64,000 nucleotides of DNA from Rhodoplanes tepidamans. GTDB lineage: Bacteria > Pseudomonadota > Alphaproteobacteria > Rhizobiales > Xanthobacteraceae. The notes beneath the pieces are model-generated. The model did not search any database. It saw only the letters and a list, made by a program, of their open reading frames with translations, and was not told the origin of the DNA. The stretch spans positions 310,001 to 374,000 of the forward strand of contig NZ_JAUSUJ010000002.1 of NCBI RefSeq assembly GCF_030813915.1. The letters run 5' to 3'. Below, piece after piece: positions 37,808-49,774 of this stretch. Position 1 is the stretch's first letter, and the number at the start of each line of letters is the position of its first letter. The position numbers and the translations under genes are program-made.

Positions 37808-37829
37808 GGGGTGGGGGATACGAGGTGCC

Positions 37830-38576
37830 TCACGCCCCCATCTTGGCCATGGCGGCTTCGGAGACCTCGAAATTGGCGTAGACGTGCTGGACGTCGTCGT
37901 GCTCCTCCAGCGTCTCGATCAGCTTGAACAGCTTCTCGGCCTGCTCGTCGTCGACCGCCACCGAGTTCTGCGGCTTCCACACCAGCGCGGCCTTCCTGGG
38001 CTCGCCGAACGTCGCCTCCAGGGCCTTGGCGACGTCCCGATAGGTCTCCTGCGAGGCGTAGATCTCGTGGCCGCCCTCCGACGACACCACGTCGTCGGCG
38101 CCGGCCTCGATCGCCGCCTCCAGCATGGCGTCGGCCGAGGCGACCTCGGGGCCGTACTCGATCACGCCGAGGCGGTCGAACATGAACGACACCGCGCCGG
38201 TCTCGGCGAGGTTGCCGCCCGACTTGGTGAAGTAGGAGCGCACGTCCGAGGCGGTGCGGTTGCGGTTGTCGGTCAGCACCTCGACGATCACGGCGACGCC
38301 GCCCGGGCCGTAGCCCTCGTAGCGGATCTCGTCGTAGGTCTCCGCCTCGCCGCCCGACGCCTTCTTGATGGCGCGCTCGATGTTGTCCTTCGGCATGTTC
38401 TCGGCGCGGGCCGCGATGATGGCGGCGCGCAGGCGCGGGTTCATGGCCGGATCCGGCGTGCCGAGCTTGGCCGAGACCGTGATCTCGCGGGCCAGCTTGC
38501 CGAACAGCTTGGACTTCATCGCGTCCTGCCGGCCCTTGCGGTGCATGATGTTCTTGAACTGGGAATGTCCGGCCAT
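37830..38576 (-). CDS. YebC/PmpR-family protein
   Basis: 248 residues with the family N-terminus [20 protein letters not shown] and the later motifs [24 protein letters not shown] and [20 protein letters not shown]. Members have been described as transcriptional regulators and, more recently, as translation factors that relieve ribosome stalling at proline-rich sequences. yebC commonly precedes ruvC. Here two plus-strand genes lie between them. Confidence 0.95.
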   Translation of the reverse strand: MAGHSQFKNIMHRKGRQDAMKSKLFGKLAREITVSAKLGTPDPAMNPRLRAAIIAARAENMPKDNIERAIKKASGGEAETYDEIRYEGYGPGGVAVIVEVLTDNRNRTASDVRSYFTKSGGNLAETGAVSFMFDRLGVIEYGPEVASADAMLEAAIEAGADDVVSSEGGHEIYASQETYRDVAKALEATFGEPRKAALVWKPQNSVAVDDEQAEKLFKLIETLEEHDDVQHVYANFEVSEAAMAKMGA

Positions 38577-38754
38577 GGTCGGGTCCTGTCGGGCTCGGTC
38601 TTGTCAGGGCGCCGCGCCGCAACCGCGGGATGCGTGCGCGCCGGCGTCTCGGGATCGCGTGAGGCGCCAGATATAGCGAGGCGCGCCGGCAAAAGCCATA
38701 TTCGGGCCCGGCCCGCAAGGGGCGGGGCCGGGCGGCGCCCGCCCGGCCGCCGCC

Positions 38755-39741
38755 TCAGAGCACCGTGCGCATCGGCGCCGGGTAGTAGCGGAACGCGTCC
38801 CCGTGGCGGCCGACATGGCCGACGCCCGGCCACGGGAAGTGGTAGCCGACGAACGGGATCCGGTCGGTTGCCAGCATGTCGTAGAGGCGCAGCCGGCTCT
38901 CCACCGCGCGGGCGCCGTCGGTGTCGAACGCGAAGGCGAGGCGCGGCCGCTCGGGGCTGAGCACGTGATGGTGGCCGAGATCGCCGGCATTGAGCAGCGC
39001 CTTGCCGTCCGACGTGATCATGTAGACGGTGTGGCCGACCGTGTGGCCGGGCGCGGCGATCGCCCGGATGCCGGGCAGCACCTCGGCGCCGTCGCGCACG
39101 AACACCATGCGGTCGCGGTAGGGGAGCAGGTGCCGGCGGGCGCCCTCGATCATCCATTTCAGCCCGTCGTCGCCGAGCTTGCCCTGGTCGGTCCAGAAGT
39201 CGAGATCGGCCTGCGCGAGATGGACCTGCGCATTGGGGAACACGCGGCTGCCGTCGTCCGCCACCAGGCCGAAGCAGTGGTCCGGATGGGCGTGGGTCAG
39301 CACCACGGCGTCGATGTCGGCGGGCGCGATGCCGGCGGCGGCGAGGTTCGCCGGCAGCCGTCCGCTGTGCGGCCCCATGGTCCTGGCCGAGCCGAGGCCG
39401 GTGTCGAACAGCACCAGTCGCTCGCCGGTGTTGACCACCAGGACGTTCTGGTCGAGCTGCATGTCGGCCGGCAGGAAGTTGTCGGCCAGCACCTTGGCGA
39501 AGGCCTCGCCCGACAGGCCGATCAGGAGGTCGTCCTTGGGGGCGCCGAGCGCCAGCGGGCCGTCGGAGACGACGGTCAGCTCGAAGGCGCCGAGCCGGAA
39601 CCGGTAGAAGCCCGGGGCCGGGGTGCCGCGCATCGGCGCCCGGGCGAGCGCCGGCGACGCGGCGGCGAGGGTCGCGCCGGCGAGCGCGGCGGCGCCGGTC
39701 AGCAGGGTGCGGCGGGAGAGCGGGGGCGGGTGTCCGGGCAT
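38755..39741 (-). CDS. Exported MBL-fold metallo-hydrolase (Tat signal)
   Basis: 328 residues. The N-terminus has a twin-arginine signal (LSRRTLLTGAAALAGATLAAASPALA), so it is probably exported folded with its metals. The metallo-beta-lactamase fold has the zinc motif VLTHAHPDHCFG and further ligands in AAPGHTVGHTVYM, NAGDLGHHHVL and FVGYHFPWPGVGHV. Lactonase- or quorum-quenching-like relatives share this form, but the substrate is unknown. ATG at 39741 preceded by GAGG. Confidence 0.9.
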   Translation of the reverse strand: MPGHPPPLSRRTLLTGAAALAGATLAAASPALARAPMRGTPAPGFYRFRLGAFELTVVSDGPLALGAPKDDLLIGLSGEAFAKVLADNFLPADMQLDQNVLVVNTGERLVLFDTGLGSARTMGPHSGRLPANLAAAGIAPADIDAVVLTHAHPDHCFGLVADDGSRVFPNAQVHLAQADLDFWTDQGKLGDDGLKWMIEGARRHLLPYRDRMVFVRDGAEVLPGIRAIAAPGHTVGHTVYMITSDGKALLNAGDLGHHHVLSPERPRLAFAFDTDGARAVESRLRLYDMLATDRIPFVGYHFPWPGVGHVGRHGDAFRYYPAPMRTVL

Positions 39742-39805
39742 GGCGAAACCTCCTTCCGGCTGCGGAACCGGACCTCTGATACTGTTTCCGGGTGATCCGT
39801 TCGCC

Positions 39806-39908
39806 GTCATTCCGGGGCGCGGCGAAGCCGCGAACCCGGAATCCAGCGACAGCCTCCGGGTTCTCGGCTGGATTCCGGGTTCGGCGCTGCGCGCCGCCCC
39901 GGAATGAC
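39806..39908. repeat. Interspersed palindromic repeat, family B
   Basis: About 103 bp beginning GTCATTCCGGGGCGCGGCGA and ending CCGCCCCGGAATGACC, with internal GGATTCCGGGTTCG inverted copies. Between the MBL-hydrolase and YmdB-like genes. Confidence 0.85.
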
Positions 39909-40000
39909 CACCGAATTGGTCAGCCGGATGCCATATGGCCCGGCAACACGGCGGGCGCGTGACGGCGGCGGCCGGGTCGGTCGGGCGGTGCGGCCGCCGG

Positions 40001-40825
40001 TCAGGCGGCCCAGAAGGCCGGCACGGCGGCCTCCAGGGTGCCGCCGATCCGCACCGGCGCCACCCTGGCGGCGAGGCCGGTCCTGTCGTCGGTCTCGACC
40101 GCGAGGCCGCACAGCGTGGCGGGGCCGGCGCCCGGCTCGAAGCGGCCGCCCGGGATGCGCCGCAGGAAGCGGTTGAGCGGCTCGTCCTTGGCCATCCCGA
40201 TGACGGTGTCGTAGTCGCCCGTCATGCCGACGTCGGTCATGAAGGCGGTGCCGCCCGGCAGGATCCGGTGGTCGGCGGTCGGTGCGTGCGTGTGGGTGCC
40301 GACCACCAGGCTCGCCTTGCCGTCGAGGAAGTGGCCCATCGCCTGCTTCTCGCTGGTCGTCTCGGCATGCATGTCGACCACGATGGCGTCGGCGGCGTCG
40401 CGCAGCGGGCAGGCCGTGATCTCGCGCTCCACCGCCGCGAACGGGTCGTCGAGCGGATCCATGAACACGCGGCCGAGCAGGTTGGTCACCAGCACGCGGG
40501 CGCCGTTGCGGGCCTCGACCAGGGCGACGCCGCGGCCCGGCGTGCCGGGCGGGTAGTTGAGCGGCCGCACCAGCTTCTCGGCCCGCTCGATGAACACCAG
40601 CGCCTCGCGCTGGTCCCACGAGTGGTTGCCGAGCGTCACCGCGTCGGCCCCGGCGGCGAGCAGGTCGTGGTAGATCAGCTCGGTGATGCCGAAGCCGCCG
40701 GCCGCGTTCTCGCCGTTGACGACGACGAAGTCGAGCCTCCAGTCGCGCACCAGCTCGGGAAGCTTGTCCAGCACCACGGCCCGGCCGCTGCGACCGACCA
40801 CGTCGCCGATGAAGAGAATCCGCAC
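40001..40825 (-). CDS. YmdB-like metallophosphoesterase (TIGR00282 family)
   Basis: 274 residues. Metal-binding motifs are MRILFIGDVVGRSGR, VVNGENAAGGFGIT, TLGNHSWDQREAL, VDMHAETTSEKQAMGHFLDG and VGTHTHAPTADHRILPGGTAFMTDVGMTG. Bacillus YmdB has 2',3'-cyclic nucleotide phosphodiesterase activity and affects motility and biofilm choice; activity here is inferred from the family. It is transcribed with the 5-FCL gene upstream (145-bp gap). Confidence 0.92.
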   Translation of the reverse strand: MRILFIGDVVGRSGRAVVLDKLPELVRDWRLDFVVVNGENAAGGFGITELIYHDLLAAGADAVTLGNHSWDQREALVFIERAEKLVRPLNYPPGTPGRGVALVEARNGARVLVTNLLGRVFMDPLDDPFAAVEREITACPLRDAADAIVVDMHAETTSEKQAMGHFLDGKASLVVGTHTHAPTADHRILPGGTAFMTDVGMTGDYDTVIGMAKDEPLNRFLRRIPGGRFEPGAGPATLCGLAVETDDRTGLAARVAPVRIGGTLEAAVPAFWAA

Positions 40826-40970
40826 GCTCGCACGTCCCGAAATGTTCTGGCGGCGTGGGGCCCGGTCGGCACCGGACCGCGACCACCGCGCTCTCTATCC
40901 ACGGCCGCCCTGCACGATCGATTCGCGACCCGGGTGCCGCGACCCGGGGGCCGCGGTCCGGCCTCGTGCC

Positions 40971-41564
40971 CTAGCGACAATCGATGACCTCGGCCTCCGT
41001 TAGCACGAGATCGAGCCGCGCGTCCCGGCCGTTCGCCGGAACCCGGGCGATCTCCTGGGCCGCGAAGGCGATGCCGATGGCGACGACCGGCCGCTCCGCC
41101 CGCAGCGCCGCCAGCGTCGTGTCGTAATGGCCGGCGCCGTAGCCGATCCGGTGGCCGGTGCGATCGAAGCAGGCGAGCGGCACCAGCAGCACGTCGGGCA
41201 CCACCTCGGGCGCCTCGGGGGCGGGCTCCAGCAGGCCGAAGCCGGCCGTCACCAGCGGCACGCCGGGGGCCCAGGCCCGGAAGGCGAGCGGCTGTCCGCG
41301 CCCGCGCACCACCGGCAGGGCGAGGCCGGTGCCGTTCTCGACGAAGCGGCGCATCAGCGGGGCCGGGTCGAGCTCGCTGCGGATCGCCATGTAGCCGGAC
41401 ACGACGGTGCCGGCCGTGACCGGGACGGGCAGGGGGCGGGCGGCGATCGCCGCCGCCGCGGCGGCACGATGCTCGGCCGGGATCTCGTCGCGGCGGTCGA
41501 GCGCCGCCCTGCGGAGCGCCGCCTTCTCGGCGGCGACCGGATCGATCGGGGGCTTCGATGTCAT
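40971..41564 (-). CDS. 5-formyltetrahydrofolate cyclo-ligase
   Basis: 197 residues. ATP-dependent conversion of 5-formyl-THF to 5,10-methenyl-THF. Family motifs are AALRRAALDRRDEIPAEHR, YMAIRSELDP, VPDVLLVPLACFDRTGHRIGYGAGHYD and the C-terminal VPANGRDARLDLVLTEAEV. ATG at 41564. The position downstream of zapA with 6S RNA between is the conserved arrangement also seen in E. coli (zapA-ssrS-ygfA). Confidence 0.95.
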   Translation of the reverse strand: MTSKPPIDPVAAEKAALRRAALDRRDEIPAEHRAAAAAAIAARPLPVPVTAGTVVSGYMAIRSELDPAPLMRRFVENGTGLALPVVRGRGQPLAFRAWAPGVPLVTAGFGLLEPAPEAPEVVPDVLLVPLACFDRTGHRIGYGAGHYDTTLAALRAERPVVAIGIAFAAQEIARVPANGRDARLDLVLTEAEVIDCR

Positions 41565-41614
41565 GATTCGGGATTCACGCCGGGCGAGCGGAAGAGTGCT
41601 GCGAGAGAGAAGGA

Positions 41615-41750
41615 GTGCGGAGCCGCAAAAGCCGTCGGAGTAAGCGATCCCGGGTTCCCTACCATGGTAGGTGGGCGCCATATGTCCGGGCCCACGGGCC
41701 CGGCCAGGGACAGCTCCCTTCAGGATCGATAAGGCCCCGGGGAAAAGACC
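41615..41750 (-). ncRNA. ssrS: 6S RNA
   Basis: The 309-bp gap between zapA and the 5-FCL gene contains a highly structured minus-strand segment with alphaproteobacterial 6S RNA elements. These are CCCCGGGGCCTTATCGATCC at the 5' side, GGGAGCTGTCCCTGG, a terminal stem CCGGGCCC-GT-GGGCCCGG, then GGCGCCCACC and the CCTACC/GGTAGG hairpin before CCCGGGATCG. 6S RNA sequesters RNA polymerase and can template product RNAs. Synteny with zapA and 5-FCL supports it. Ends are approximate; a TTGGGT (about 41777) and CGTTAG (about 41752) could be promoter elements but spacing is not ideal. Confidence 0.8.
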
Positions 41751-41873
41751 CCTAACGCACCCCGCAGCCCCGCACGACCCAATCTAGTCGCTCGGCCCCC
41801 GCACCGCCACCCGGCCGAGGAGAGGAACCGGCATCGGTTGCGAATCCGTTGCGAAAGAGTGACGGAGCGGCGG

Positions 41874-42260
41874 TCAGCCGGCCGGCAGCTCGTGGCCGTC
41901 GGAGCCCTGGTTGAGGGTGCGGGTGACGCGCTCGATGCGCTCGGCCGCCGAGTCGAGCGCCGCCGCGATCGCCGCCGTGGTCGCCTGGCTGCGCTCGGAG
42001 GCCGCCCGGCGCGCCTCCTGCAGGCCGGCGACCTCCTCCTCGAACTTGCGCACCCGCTGCGACGACTCCGACAGCTCGTCGGCGATCAGCAGCGCCGCCA
42101 TCACGGTGAGGCGCATGTCGCCGATCTCGCCGAAATTGGTGCGCAGCCGGGTGATGCGCTGGTCGAGGTCGTGGGCGAGGCGGGCGAGATGGTGCTCCTG
42201 CCCGTCGTCGCAGGCCATGCGGTACTGCCGGCCGTTGATCGTCACGCTGACATGGGCCAT
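41874..42260 (-). CDS. zapA: Cell division protein ZapA
   Basis: 128 residues; binds and cross-links FtsZ filaments. The globular N-terminus (MAHVSVTINGRQYRMACDDGQEHHLARLAHDLDQRI, then NFGEIGDMRLTVMAALLIADEL) is followed by a coiled-coil C-terminus. Downstream are 6S RNA and 5-FCL; upstream is the DUF4164 gene. Confidence 0.95.
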   Translation of the reverse strand: MAHVSVTINGRQYRMACDDGQEHHLARLAHDLDQRITRLRTNFGEIGDMRLTVMAALLIADELSESSQRVRKFEEEVAGLQEARRAASERSQATTAAIAAALDSAAERIERVTRTLNQGSDGHELPAG

Positions 42261-42352
42261 GGCAAACCTTGTGGCGCCGAATCTCGTCGCGCGGGATCTC
42301 GCTGCCTGGGACCGTGCCGAGCCGCGCCTCGCCGCATCCGTCCCCCCGTCGG

Positions 42353-42637
42353 TCAGCCGGCGTCGCCGCCGGTCAGCACCGTCCGGACCGTGGCGATCGC
42401 CTCGTCGAGCCGCCCCGCCACCTCGCGGCCGACGCTGTCCAGGCGCTCCGCCCGCGCCGTCTGGCGGTCGAGGGCGTCGGCGAGCCGCGCCCGGTCGACC
42501 CCGAGCGTGTGGACCTGCTCGGACAGCACGCCGCGGCCGCGCTCCAGCTCGTGCCGGCGCTCGACCGCCTCCTCCAGCGCGGCCAGCGCCCGCTGGAGCC
42601 GCGTGCTGGCCGCCTCGGCGGCATTGGTGTCGGTCAT
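42353..42637 (-). CDS. DUF4164-family coiled-coil protein
   Basis: 94 residues, almost entirely helical with heptad character (LQRALAALEEAVERRHELERG and LADALDRQTARAERLDSVGREVAGRLDEAIATV). It belongs to DUF4164, a family found next to zapA in alphaproteobacteria. By position it may act in Z-ring organisation; this is inferred. ATG at 42637. Confidence 0.85.
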   Translation of the reverse strand: MTDTNAAEAASTRLQRALAALEEAVERRHELERGRGVLSEQVHTLGVDRARLADALDRQTARAERLDSVGREVAGRLDEAIATVRTVLTGGDAG

Positions 42638-42724
42638 GGCGCCCCTCGCTCCGCCATCCTCCATCCGCCGCGGGCCGTCTCCCCCGAGCCGGCCCGGCCG
42701 CCTTCGTCCCGGCGCCCCCGTCTC

Positions 42725-42786
42725 GGTCGTCCCGTCCCGGTCGTCCCGTTCAGGTCGTCCCGTTCAGGTCGTCCCGTTCAGGTCGC
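42725..42786. repeat. 14-bp tandem repeat (minisatellite)
   Basis: Three identical units GGTCGTCCCGTTCA (42739-42780) flanked by a variant unit (42725-42738) and a partial unit (42781-42786). Located 90-150 bp upstream of the DUF4164 start codon. Confidence 0.85.
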
Positions 42787-42950
42787 TCCCGGCACGGTCG
42801 CTCCGGGGTCGCCCGAAAGCATGATATGGCAAGCAGATGGAGCGCGAAGCTTACGGGCTTTCGCAGCGTCGCGTCAATGCGGTGCACACCGGCCGGACAG
42901 CCAGGGCGCGAGTCCCGCGGCACGCGGTCGCGCGGCCCCGTGCTGCCGCG

Positions 42951-42979
42951 TTGACAGGGGGGTGCGACCTGCCTATCAG
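42951..42979 (+). promoter_or_regulatory. Sigma-70-type promoter of the tkt-gap-pgk-fba operon
   Basis: TTGACA (42951-42956), 17-bp spacer, TATCAG (42974-42979). Transcription would start near 42986, giving a leader of about 125 bases before tkt. Confidence 0.65.
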
Positions 42980-43112
42980 GTCGAAAAGCCTCACGAACGA
43001 CGAGGCCTTCGGCCGGTGCCGTCGCGACGTCCGCCTCCCCCGACTCCGTCAGGTCCCTGAAGGTGCACCGCGGCCGACGCCGACCCTCCGCATCCGACAC
43101 AGGAGGCCGACC

Positions 43113-45116
<2,004 letters not shown>

Positions 45117-45236
45117 AAAAAGCCGCCGGACGGATCGGGTAGAACCGACCTATATCAAGGTGGCCGGCATCGAAATCGGATCGACATGGCGCGCAGCCCG
45201 CCGGGCTGTGCTTGTGGGCATGGAAGGGAGACCAGC

Positions 45237-46244
<1,008 letters not shown>

Positions 46245-46270
46245 CATTCGACGACCGGAGCGCAGGCGCC

Positions 46271-46414
46271 ATGGCGGGGACGATTCTCGGGATCGGCGCT
46301 GTCGTGGCCCTGCTCTCCTTCATTGCGTTCGCGTTCCGGCAGGGAACCAAGGTCGAGCCCGACCGGGACCGCAGGACCGAGGACTGGCCGAGGATCACGC
46401 TTGGCGGTTCGTGA
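46271..46414 (+). CDS. Small single-pass membrane protein between gap and pgk
   Basis: 47 residues: one hydrophobic helix (residues 3-22, AGTILGIGAVVALLSFIAFAF) then a charged tail (RQGTKVEPDRDRRTEDWPRITLGGS). The ATG at 46271 has GGAG 12 bases upstream. Starts 26 bp after the gap stop. No family recognised; expression not proven. Confidence 0.45.
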   Translation: MAGTILGIGAVVALLSFIAFAFRQGTKVEPDRDRRTEDWPRITLGGS

Positions 46415-46542
46415 CCAGACCGCGCCTCGTGCCGTCGGTGCCCTGATCGCAGACGACCTGAACACGGACGTCCTGAACGACACGGACGTCACCTGGCGCG
46501 GCCGCGGCCGTCTCGACGACACCTCTTTCGGCTAGGGATCCC

Positions 46543-47742
46543 ATGACCACCGCATTCCGCACACTCGACCAGGCCGACGTGAAGGGCAAACGCGTCCTCG
46601 TCCGCCTCGATCTCAACGTGCCGACCGAGAACGGCAAGGTCACCGACGTGACCCGCATCGAGCGGGCGGCGCCGACCATCACCGAACTCGCCGGCAAGGG
46701 CGCCAAGGTGATCCTGCTGTCGCATTTCGGGCGTCCGAAGGCGGGGCCGGATCCGAAGTTCTCGCTCGCCCCGGTCGCCGCCGCGGTCGCCGAGGTGATC
46801 GGCAAGCCGGTCGGCTTCGCCGCGGACTGCGTCGGCGAGGTCGCCGAGAAGGCGGTCGCCGCGATGCAGCCGGGCGACGTGCTGTGCCTGGAGAACACCC
46901 GCTTCTACAAGGAAGAGGAGAAGAACGACCCGGCCTTCGTCGACAAGCTCGCGGCGCTCGGCGACGTGTGGGTCAACGACGCCTTCTCGGCGGCGCACCG
47001 CGCCCACGCCTCGACCGAAGGCCTCGGCCACAAGCTGCCGGCCTATGCGGGCCGCAGCATGCAGGCGGAGCTGGAGGCGCTGACCAAGGCGCTGGAGCAG
47101 CCGCAGCGGCCGGTCGCCGCCGTGGTCGGCGGCGCCAAGGTTTCCGGCAAGCTCGACCTGCTCGGCAACCTGCTCGACAAGGTCGACGTGCTGATCATCG
47201 GCGGCGGCATGGCCAACACGTTCCTGGCCGCGCAGGGCCATCCGGTCGGCAAGTCGCTGTGCGAGCAGGACCTGATCCCGACCGCCAACGAGATCCTCGC
47301 CAAGGCGACGGCGAACGGCAAGCAGATCGTGCTGCCGGTCGATGCCGTGGTGGCCGAGAAGTTCGAGGCGCACGCCCCCTCCAGGGTGGTCGGCCTCGAC
47401 GAGGTCGGCCCGGCCGACATGATCCTCGACATCGGCCCGCGCTCGATCGAGCACGTCGTGTCGGAGCTCGAGCGGCTGAAGACGGTGCTGTGGAACGGCC
47501 CGTTCGGCGCCTTCGAGATCGAGCCGTTCGACACCGGCACGGTGGAGATCGCCGAGGCGGCCGCCGAGCTGACCGCCGCCGGCAAGCTGGTGACGGTGGC
47601 GGGCGGCGGCGACACGGTGTCGGCCCTCAACCACGCCGGCGCGGCCGACCGGTTCACCTACATTTCCACGGCGGGCGGTGCCTTCCTCGAGATGCTCGAG
47701 GGCAAGGTGCTGCCGGGCGTCGAGATCCTCAGGGCGAAGTAA
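46543..47742 (+). CDS. pgk: Phosphoglycerate kinase
   Basis: 399 residues. [20 protein letters not shown] near the N-terminus (substrate-binding Arg/Asp), [37 protein letters not shown], the nucleotide-binding [36 protein letters not shown] and [16 protein letters not shown] at 46543 preceded by GGGATC. Catalyses the step following Gap in glycolysis, or the reverse in gluconeogenesis/CO2 fixation. Confidence 0.97.
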   Translation: MTTAFRTLDQADVKGKRVLVRLDLNVPTENGKVTDVTRIERAAPTITELAGKGAKVILLSHFGRPKAGPDPKFSLAPVAAAVAEVIGKPVGFAADCVGEVAEKAVAAMQPGDVLCLENTRFYKEEEKNDPAFVDKLAALGDVWVNDAFSAAHRAHASTEGLGHKLPAYAGRSMQAELEALTKALEQPQRPVAAVVGGAKVSGKLDLLGNLLDKVDVLIIGGGMANTFLAAQGHPVGKSLCEQDLIPTANEILAKATANGKQIVLPVDAVVAEKFEAHAPSRVVGLDEVGPADMILDIGPRSIEHVVSELERLKTVLWNGPFGAFEIEPFDTGTVEIAEAAAELTAAGKLVTVAGGGDTVSALNHAGAADRFTYISTAGGAFLEMLEGKVLPGVEILRAK

Positions 47743-47770
47743 TCAGCGCGAAACAGGACGGGAGACGACG

Positions 47771-48859
47771 ATGGCGAGAATCACACTCAGGCAGCTCCTC
47801 GACCACGCGGCCGAGAACGACTACGGCGTGCCCGCCTTCAACATCAACAACATGGAGCAGGCGCTGGCGATCATGGAGGCGGCGAGCGCGCTCGACGCGC
47901 CGGTGATCATCCAGGCCAGCCGCGGCGCCCGCTCCTACGCCAACGACATCATGCTCAAGCACATGATGGACGCCGTCACCGAGATCTATCCGCAGATCCC
48001 GGTCTGCGTGCATCTCGACCACGGCAACGGCCCGGCCACCTGCATGACCGCGATCCAGGCCGGCTTCACGTCGGTGATGATGGACGGCTCGCTGAAGGAG
48101 GACGGCAAGACGCCGGGCGACTGGGCCTACAATGTCGGCGTCACCAAGCGGGTCGTCGACATGGCGCATCTCGGCGGCATCTCGGTCGAGGGCGAGCTCG
48201 GCGTGCTCGGCTCGCTGGAGACCGGCATGGGCGACAAGGAGGACGGCCACGGCGCCGAGGGCAAGCTCAGCCACGACCAGCTGCTCACCAATCCGGACGA
48301 GGCCGTGAAGTTCGTCGCCGAGACCAAGGTCGACGCGCTGGCGATCGCCATGGGCACCAGCCACGGCGCCTACAAGTTCACCCGCAAGCCGGACGGCGCC
48401 ATCCTCGCCATGCACGTGATCGAGGAGATCCACCGCCGCCTGCCCGGCACCCATCTGGTGATGCACGGCTCGTCCTCGGTGCCGCAGGACCTCCAGGACA
48501 TCATCAACCAGTACGGCGGCCAGATGAAGCCGACCTGGGGCGTGCCCGTGGAGGAGATCCAGCGCGGCATCAAGAACGGCGTGCGCAAGATCAACATCGA
48601 CACCGACAACCGGATGGCGATGACGGGCCAGATCCGCAAGGTGCTCACCGAGAACCCGAGCGAGTTCGACCCGCGCAAGTATCTCAAGCCGGCCATGGAG
48701 GCGATGACCAAGCTGTGCAAGCAGCGCTTCCAGGAGTTCAACACCGCCGGCCAGGCGTCGAAGATCAAGAAGATCGTCACGCCCGCCGAGATGGCCAGGC
48801 TCTACGCCGCCGGCAAGCTCGACCCGGTGATCGGCAAGACCGCCGCCGCGGCGGAGTGA
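47771..48859 (+). CDS. fba: Class II fructose-bisphosphate aldolase
   Basis: 362 residues, zinc-dependent. Zinc and catalytic motifs: [74 protein letters not shown] and [12 protein letters not shown]. The long C-terminal form ([33 protein letters not shown]) is the Calvin-cycle-type subtype seen in cbb operons. ATG at 47771 after GGAGACG, 28 bp after pgk. No RuBisCO or phosphoribulokinase gene is in the window. Confidence 0.97.
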   Translation: MARITLRQLLDHAAENDYGVPAFNINNMEQALAIMEAASALDAPVIIQASRGARSYANDIMLKHMMDAVTEIYPQIPVCVHLDHGNGPATCMTAIQAGFTSVMMDGSLKEDGKTPGDWAYNVGVTKRVVDMAHLGGISVEGELGVLGSLETGMGDKEDGHGAEGKLSHDQLLTNPDEAVKFVAETKVDALAIAMGTSHGAYKFTRKPDGAILAMHVIEEIHRRLPGTHLVMHGSSSVPQDLQDIINQYGGQMKPTWGVPVEEIQRGIKNGVRKINIDTDNRMAMTGQIRKVLTENPSEFDPRKYLKPAMEAMTKLCKQRFQEFNTAGQASKIKKIVTPAEMARLYAAGKLDPVIGKTAAAAE

Positions 48860-48909
48860 GGTATCTCGCTTCGGTTGCCTTAAAGGCACCGCATCGCCAC
48901 CCGGCACCG

Positions 48910-48945
48910 CCTGCTCCCTCCCCCCTTGTGGGGGAGGGGGGTAAG
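48910..48945. repeat. Interspersed palindromic repeat, family A
   Basis: CTCCCTCCCCCCTTGTGGGGGAGGGGGG hairpin downstream of fba; an inverted partner lies at 48968-49009. Confidence 0.75.
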
Positions 48946-48967
48946 CGGCGATCGCGTTGCTCGGGGT

Positions 48968-49009
48968 TCACCCCCCTCCCTGTCCCTCCCCCACAAGGCG
49001 GGAGGGACC
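48968..49009. repeat. Interspersed palindromic repeat, family A, inverted copy
   Basis: CCCCCCTCCCTGTCCCTCCC followed by CCACAAGGCGGGAGGG; inverted relative to 48910-48945, so the two can pair as a cruciform in the fba/ThiE-like gap. Confidence 0.7.
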
Positions 49010-49114
49010 GCGGGAGTCGCAGTGCTGTTCGAAGGAGCACCCGTCCGACACCGCGGCACACGGCCGACCTCCGTCGGCCCCGCTTTCGCCCCGATCGCCC
49101 CGCAAGTGCGAGCC

Positions 49115-49774
49115 ATGCCGGACCACGACCGCCAGCGCCTCTATCTCGTGACGACCGTGACCGGGGACCCGGCCGCGGCGGCGGCGCGCCTCGACGCCGC
49201 GCTCGCCGCGGGCGTCGACGTGGCCGCCGTGCTGGTGCGGCTGCCCCAGACGCTCGCCGAGCGTGATGCCGTCAACGCCGTCAAGGCGGTGGCGCCGCTC
49301 GCCCAGCGGCACGGCGCCGCCGTGCTGGTCGAGGACCGGCCCGAGATCGTCGGCCGCAGCGGCGCCGACGGCGCCCACATGACCGGCGTCGCCGCGCTGC
49401 GCGGCGCGATCGGCGGCCTCAAGCCCGCCCATATCGCCGGGGTCGGCGCCCTGCGCACCCGCCACGACGCCATGGAGGCGGCCGAGCTGGAGGCCGACTA
49501 CGTGATGTTCGGCGAGCCCGGCCCGGACGGCGGGGCACCGCCCTTCGAGGTCACGGTCGAGCGGGTCGCGTGGTGGGCCGAGGTGTTCGAGCCCCCCTGC
49601 GTGGGCTTCGCCACGACCCTCGACGAGGTGTCGGCGGTGGCCGAGGCCGGGGCCGACTTCGTCGCCCTCGCCGACGCGATCCTCGACGATCCGCGCGGCC
49701 CCGCCGCCGCCGTGACGGACGCCGCCGGACGCCTCGGCCTGGTCCGGGCCGCCCGCCCGGAGGTGTCGTCGTGA
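49115..49774 (+). CDS. ThiE-like (thiamine phosphate synthase family) protein
   Basis: 219 residues with a TIM-barrel pattern resembling ThiE/TenI: LYLVTTV, AALAAGVDVAAVLVRLPQ, HGAAVLVEDRPEIVGRSGADGAHM, ADYVMFGEPGPDGGAP and a late EAGADFVALADAILDDPRGP. The first three positions match ThiE, but the classical phosphate- and HMP-PP-binding motifs are diverged, so true TMP synthase activity is doubtful. ATG at 49115; ends with a GTGA overlap with the next gene. Confidence 0.8.
   Translation: MPDHDRQRLYLVTTVTGDPAAAAARLDAALAAGVDVAAVLVRLPQTLAERDAVNAVKAVAPLAQRHGAAVLVEDRPEIVGRSGADGAHMTGVAALRGAIGGLKPAHIAGVGALRTRHDAMEAAELEADYVMFGEPGPDGGAPPFEVTVERVAWWAEVFEPPCVGFATTLDEVSAVAEAGADFVALADAILDDPRGPAAAVTDAAGRLGLVRAARPEVSS

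Larger units (their letters stand above)
42638..43112. other. Divergent promoter region, DUF4164 gene / tkt
   Basis: 475 bp holding a 14-bp tandem repeat (42725-42786), a sigma-70-like promoter (42951-42979) for the tkt operon, and the tkt Shine-Dalgarno site AGGAGG at 43101-43106. No further gene seen. Confidence 0.6.

Noticed and set aside
49115-49774. TPP-riboswitch-controlled thiE
   Set aside because: The upstream gap holds only palindromic repeats; no THI-element sequence was found, and the protein is diverged from true ThiE.
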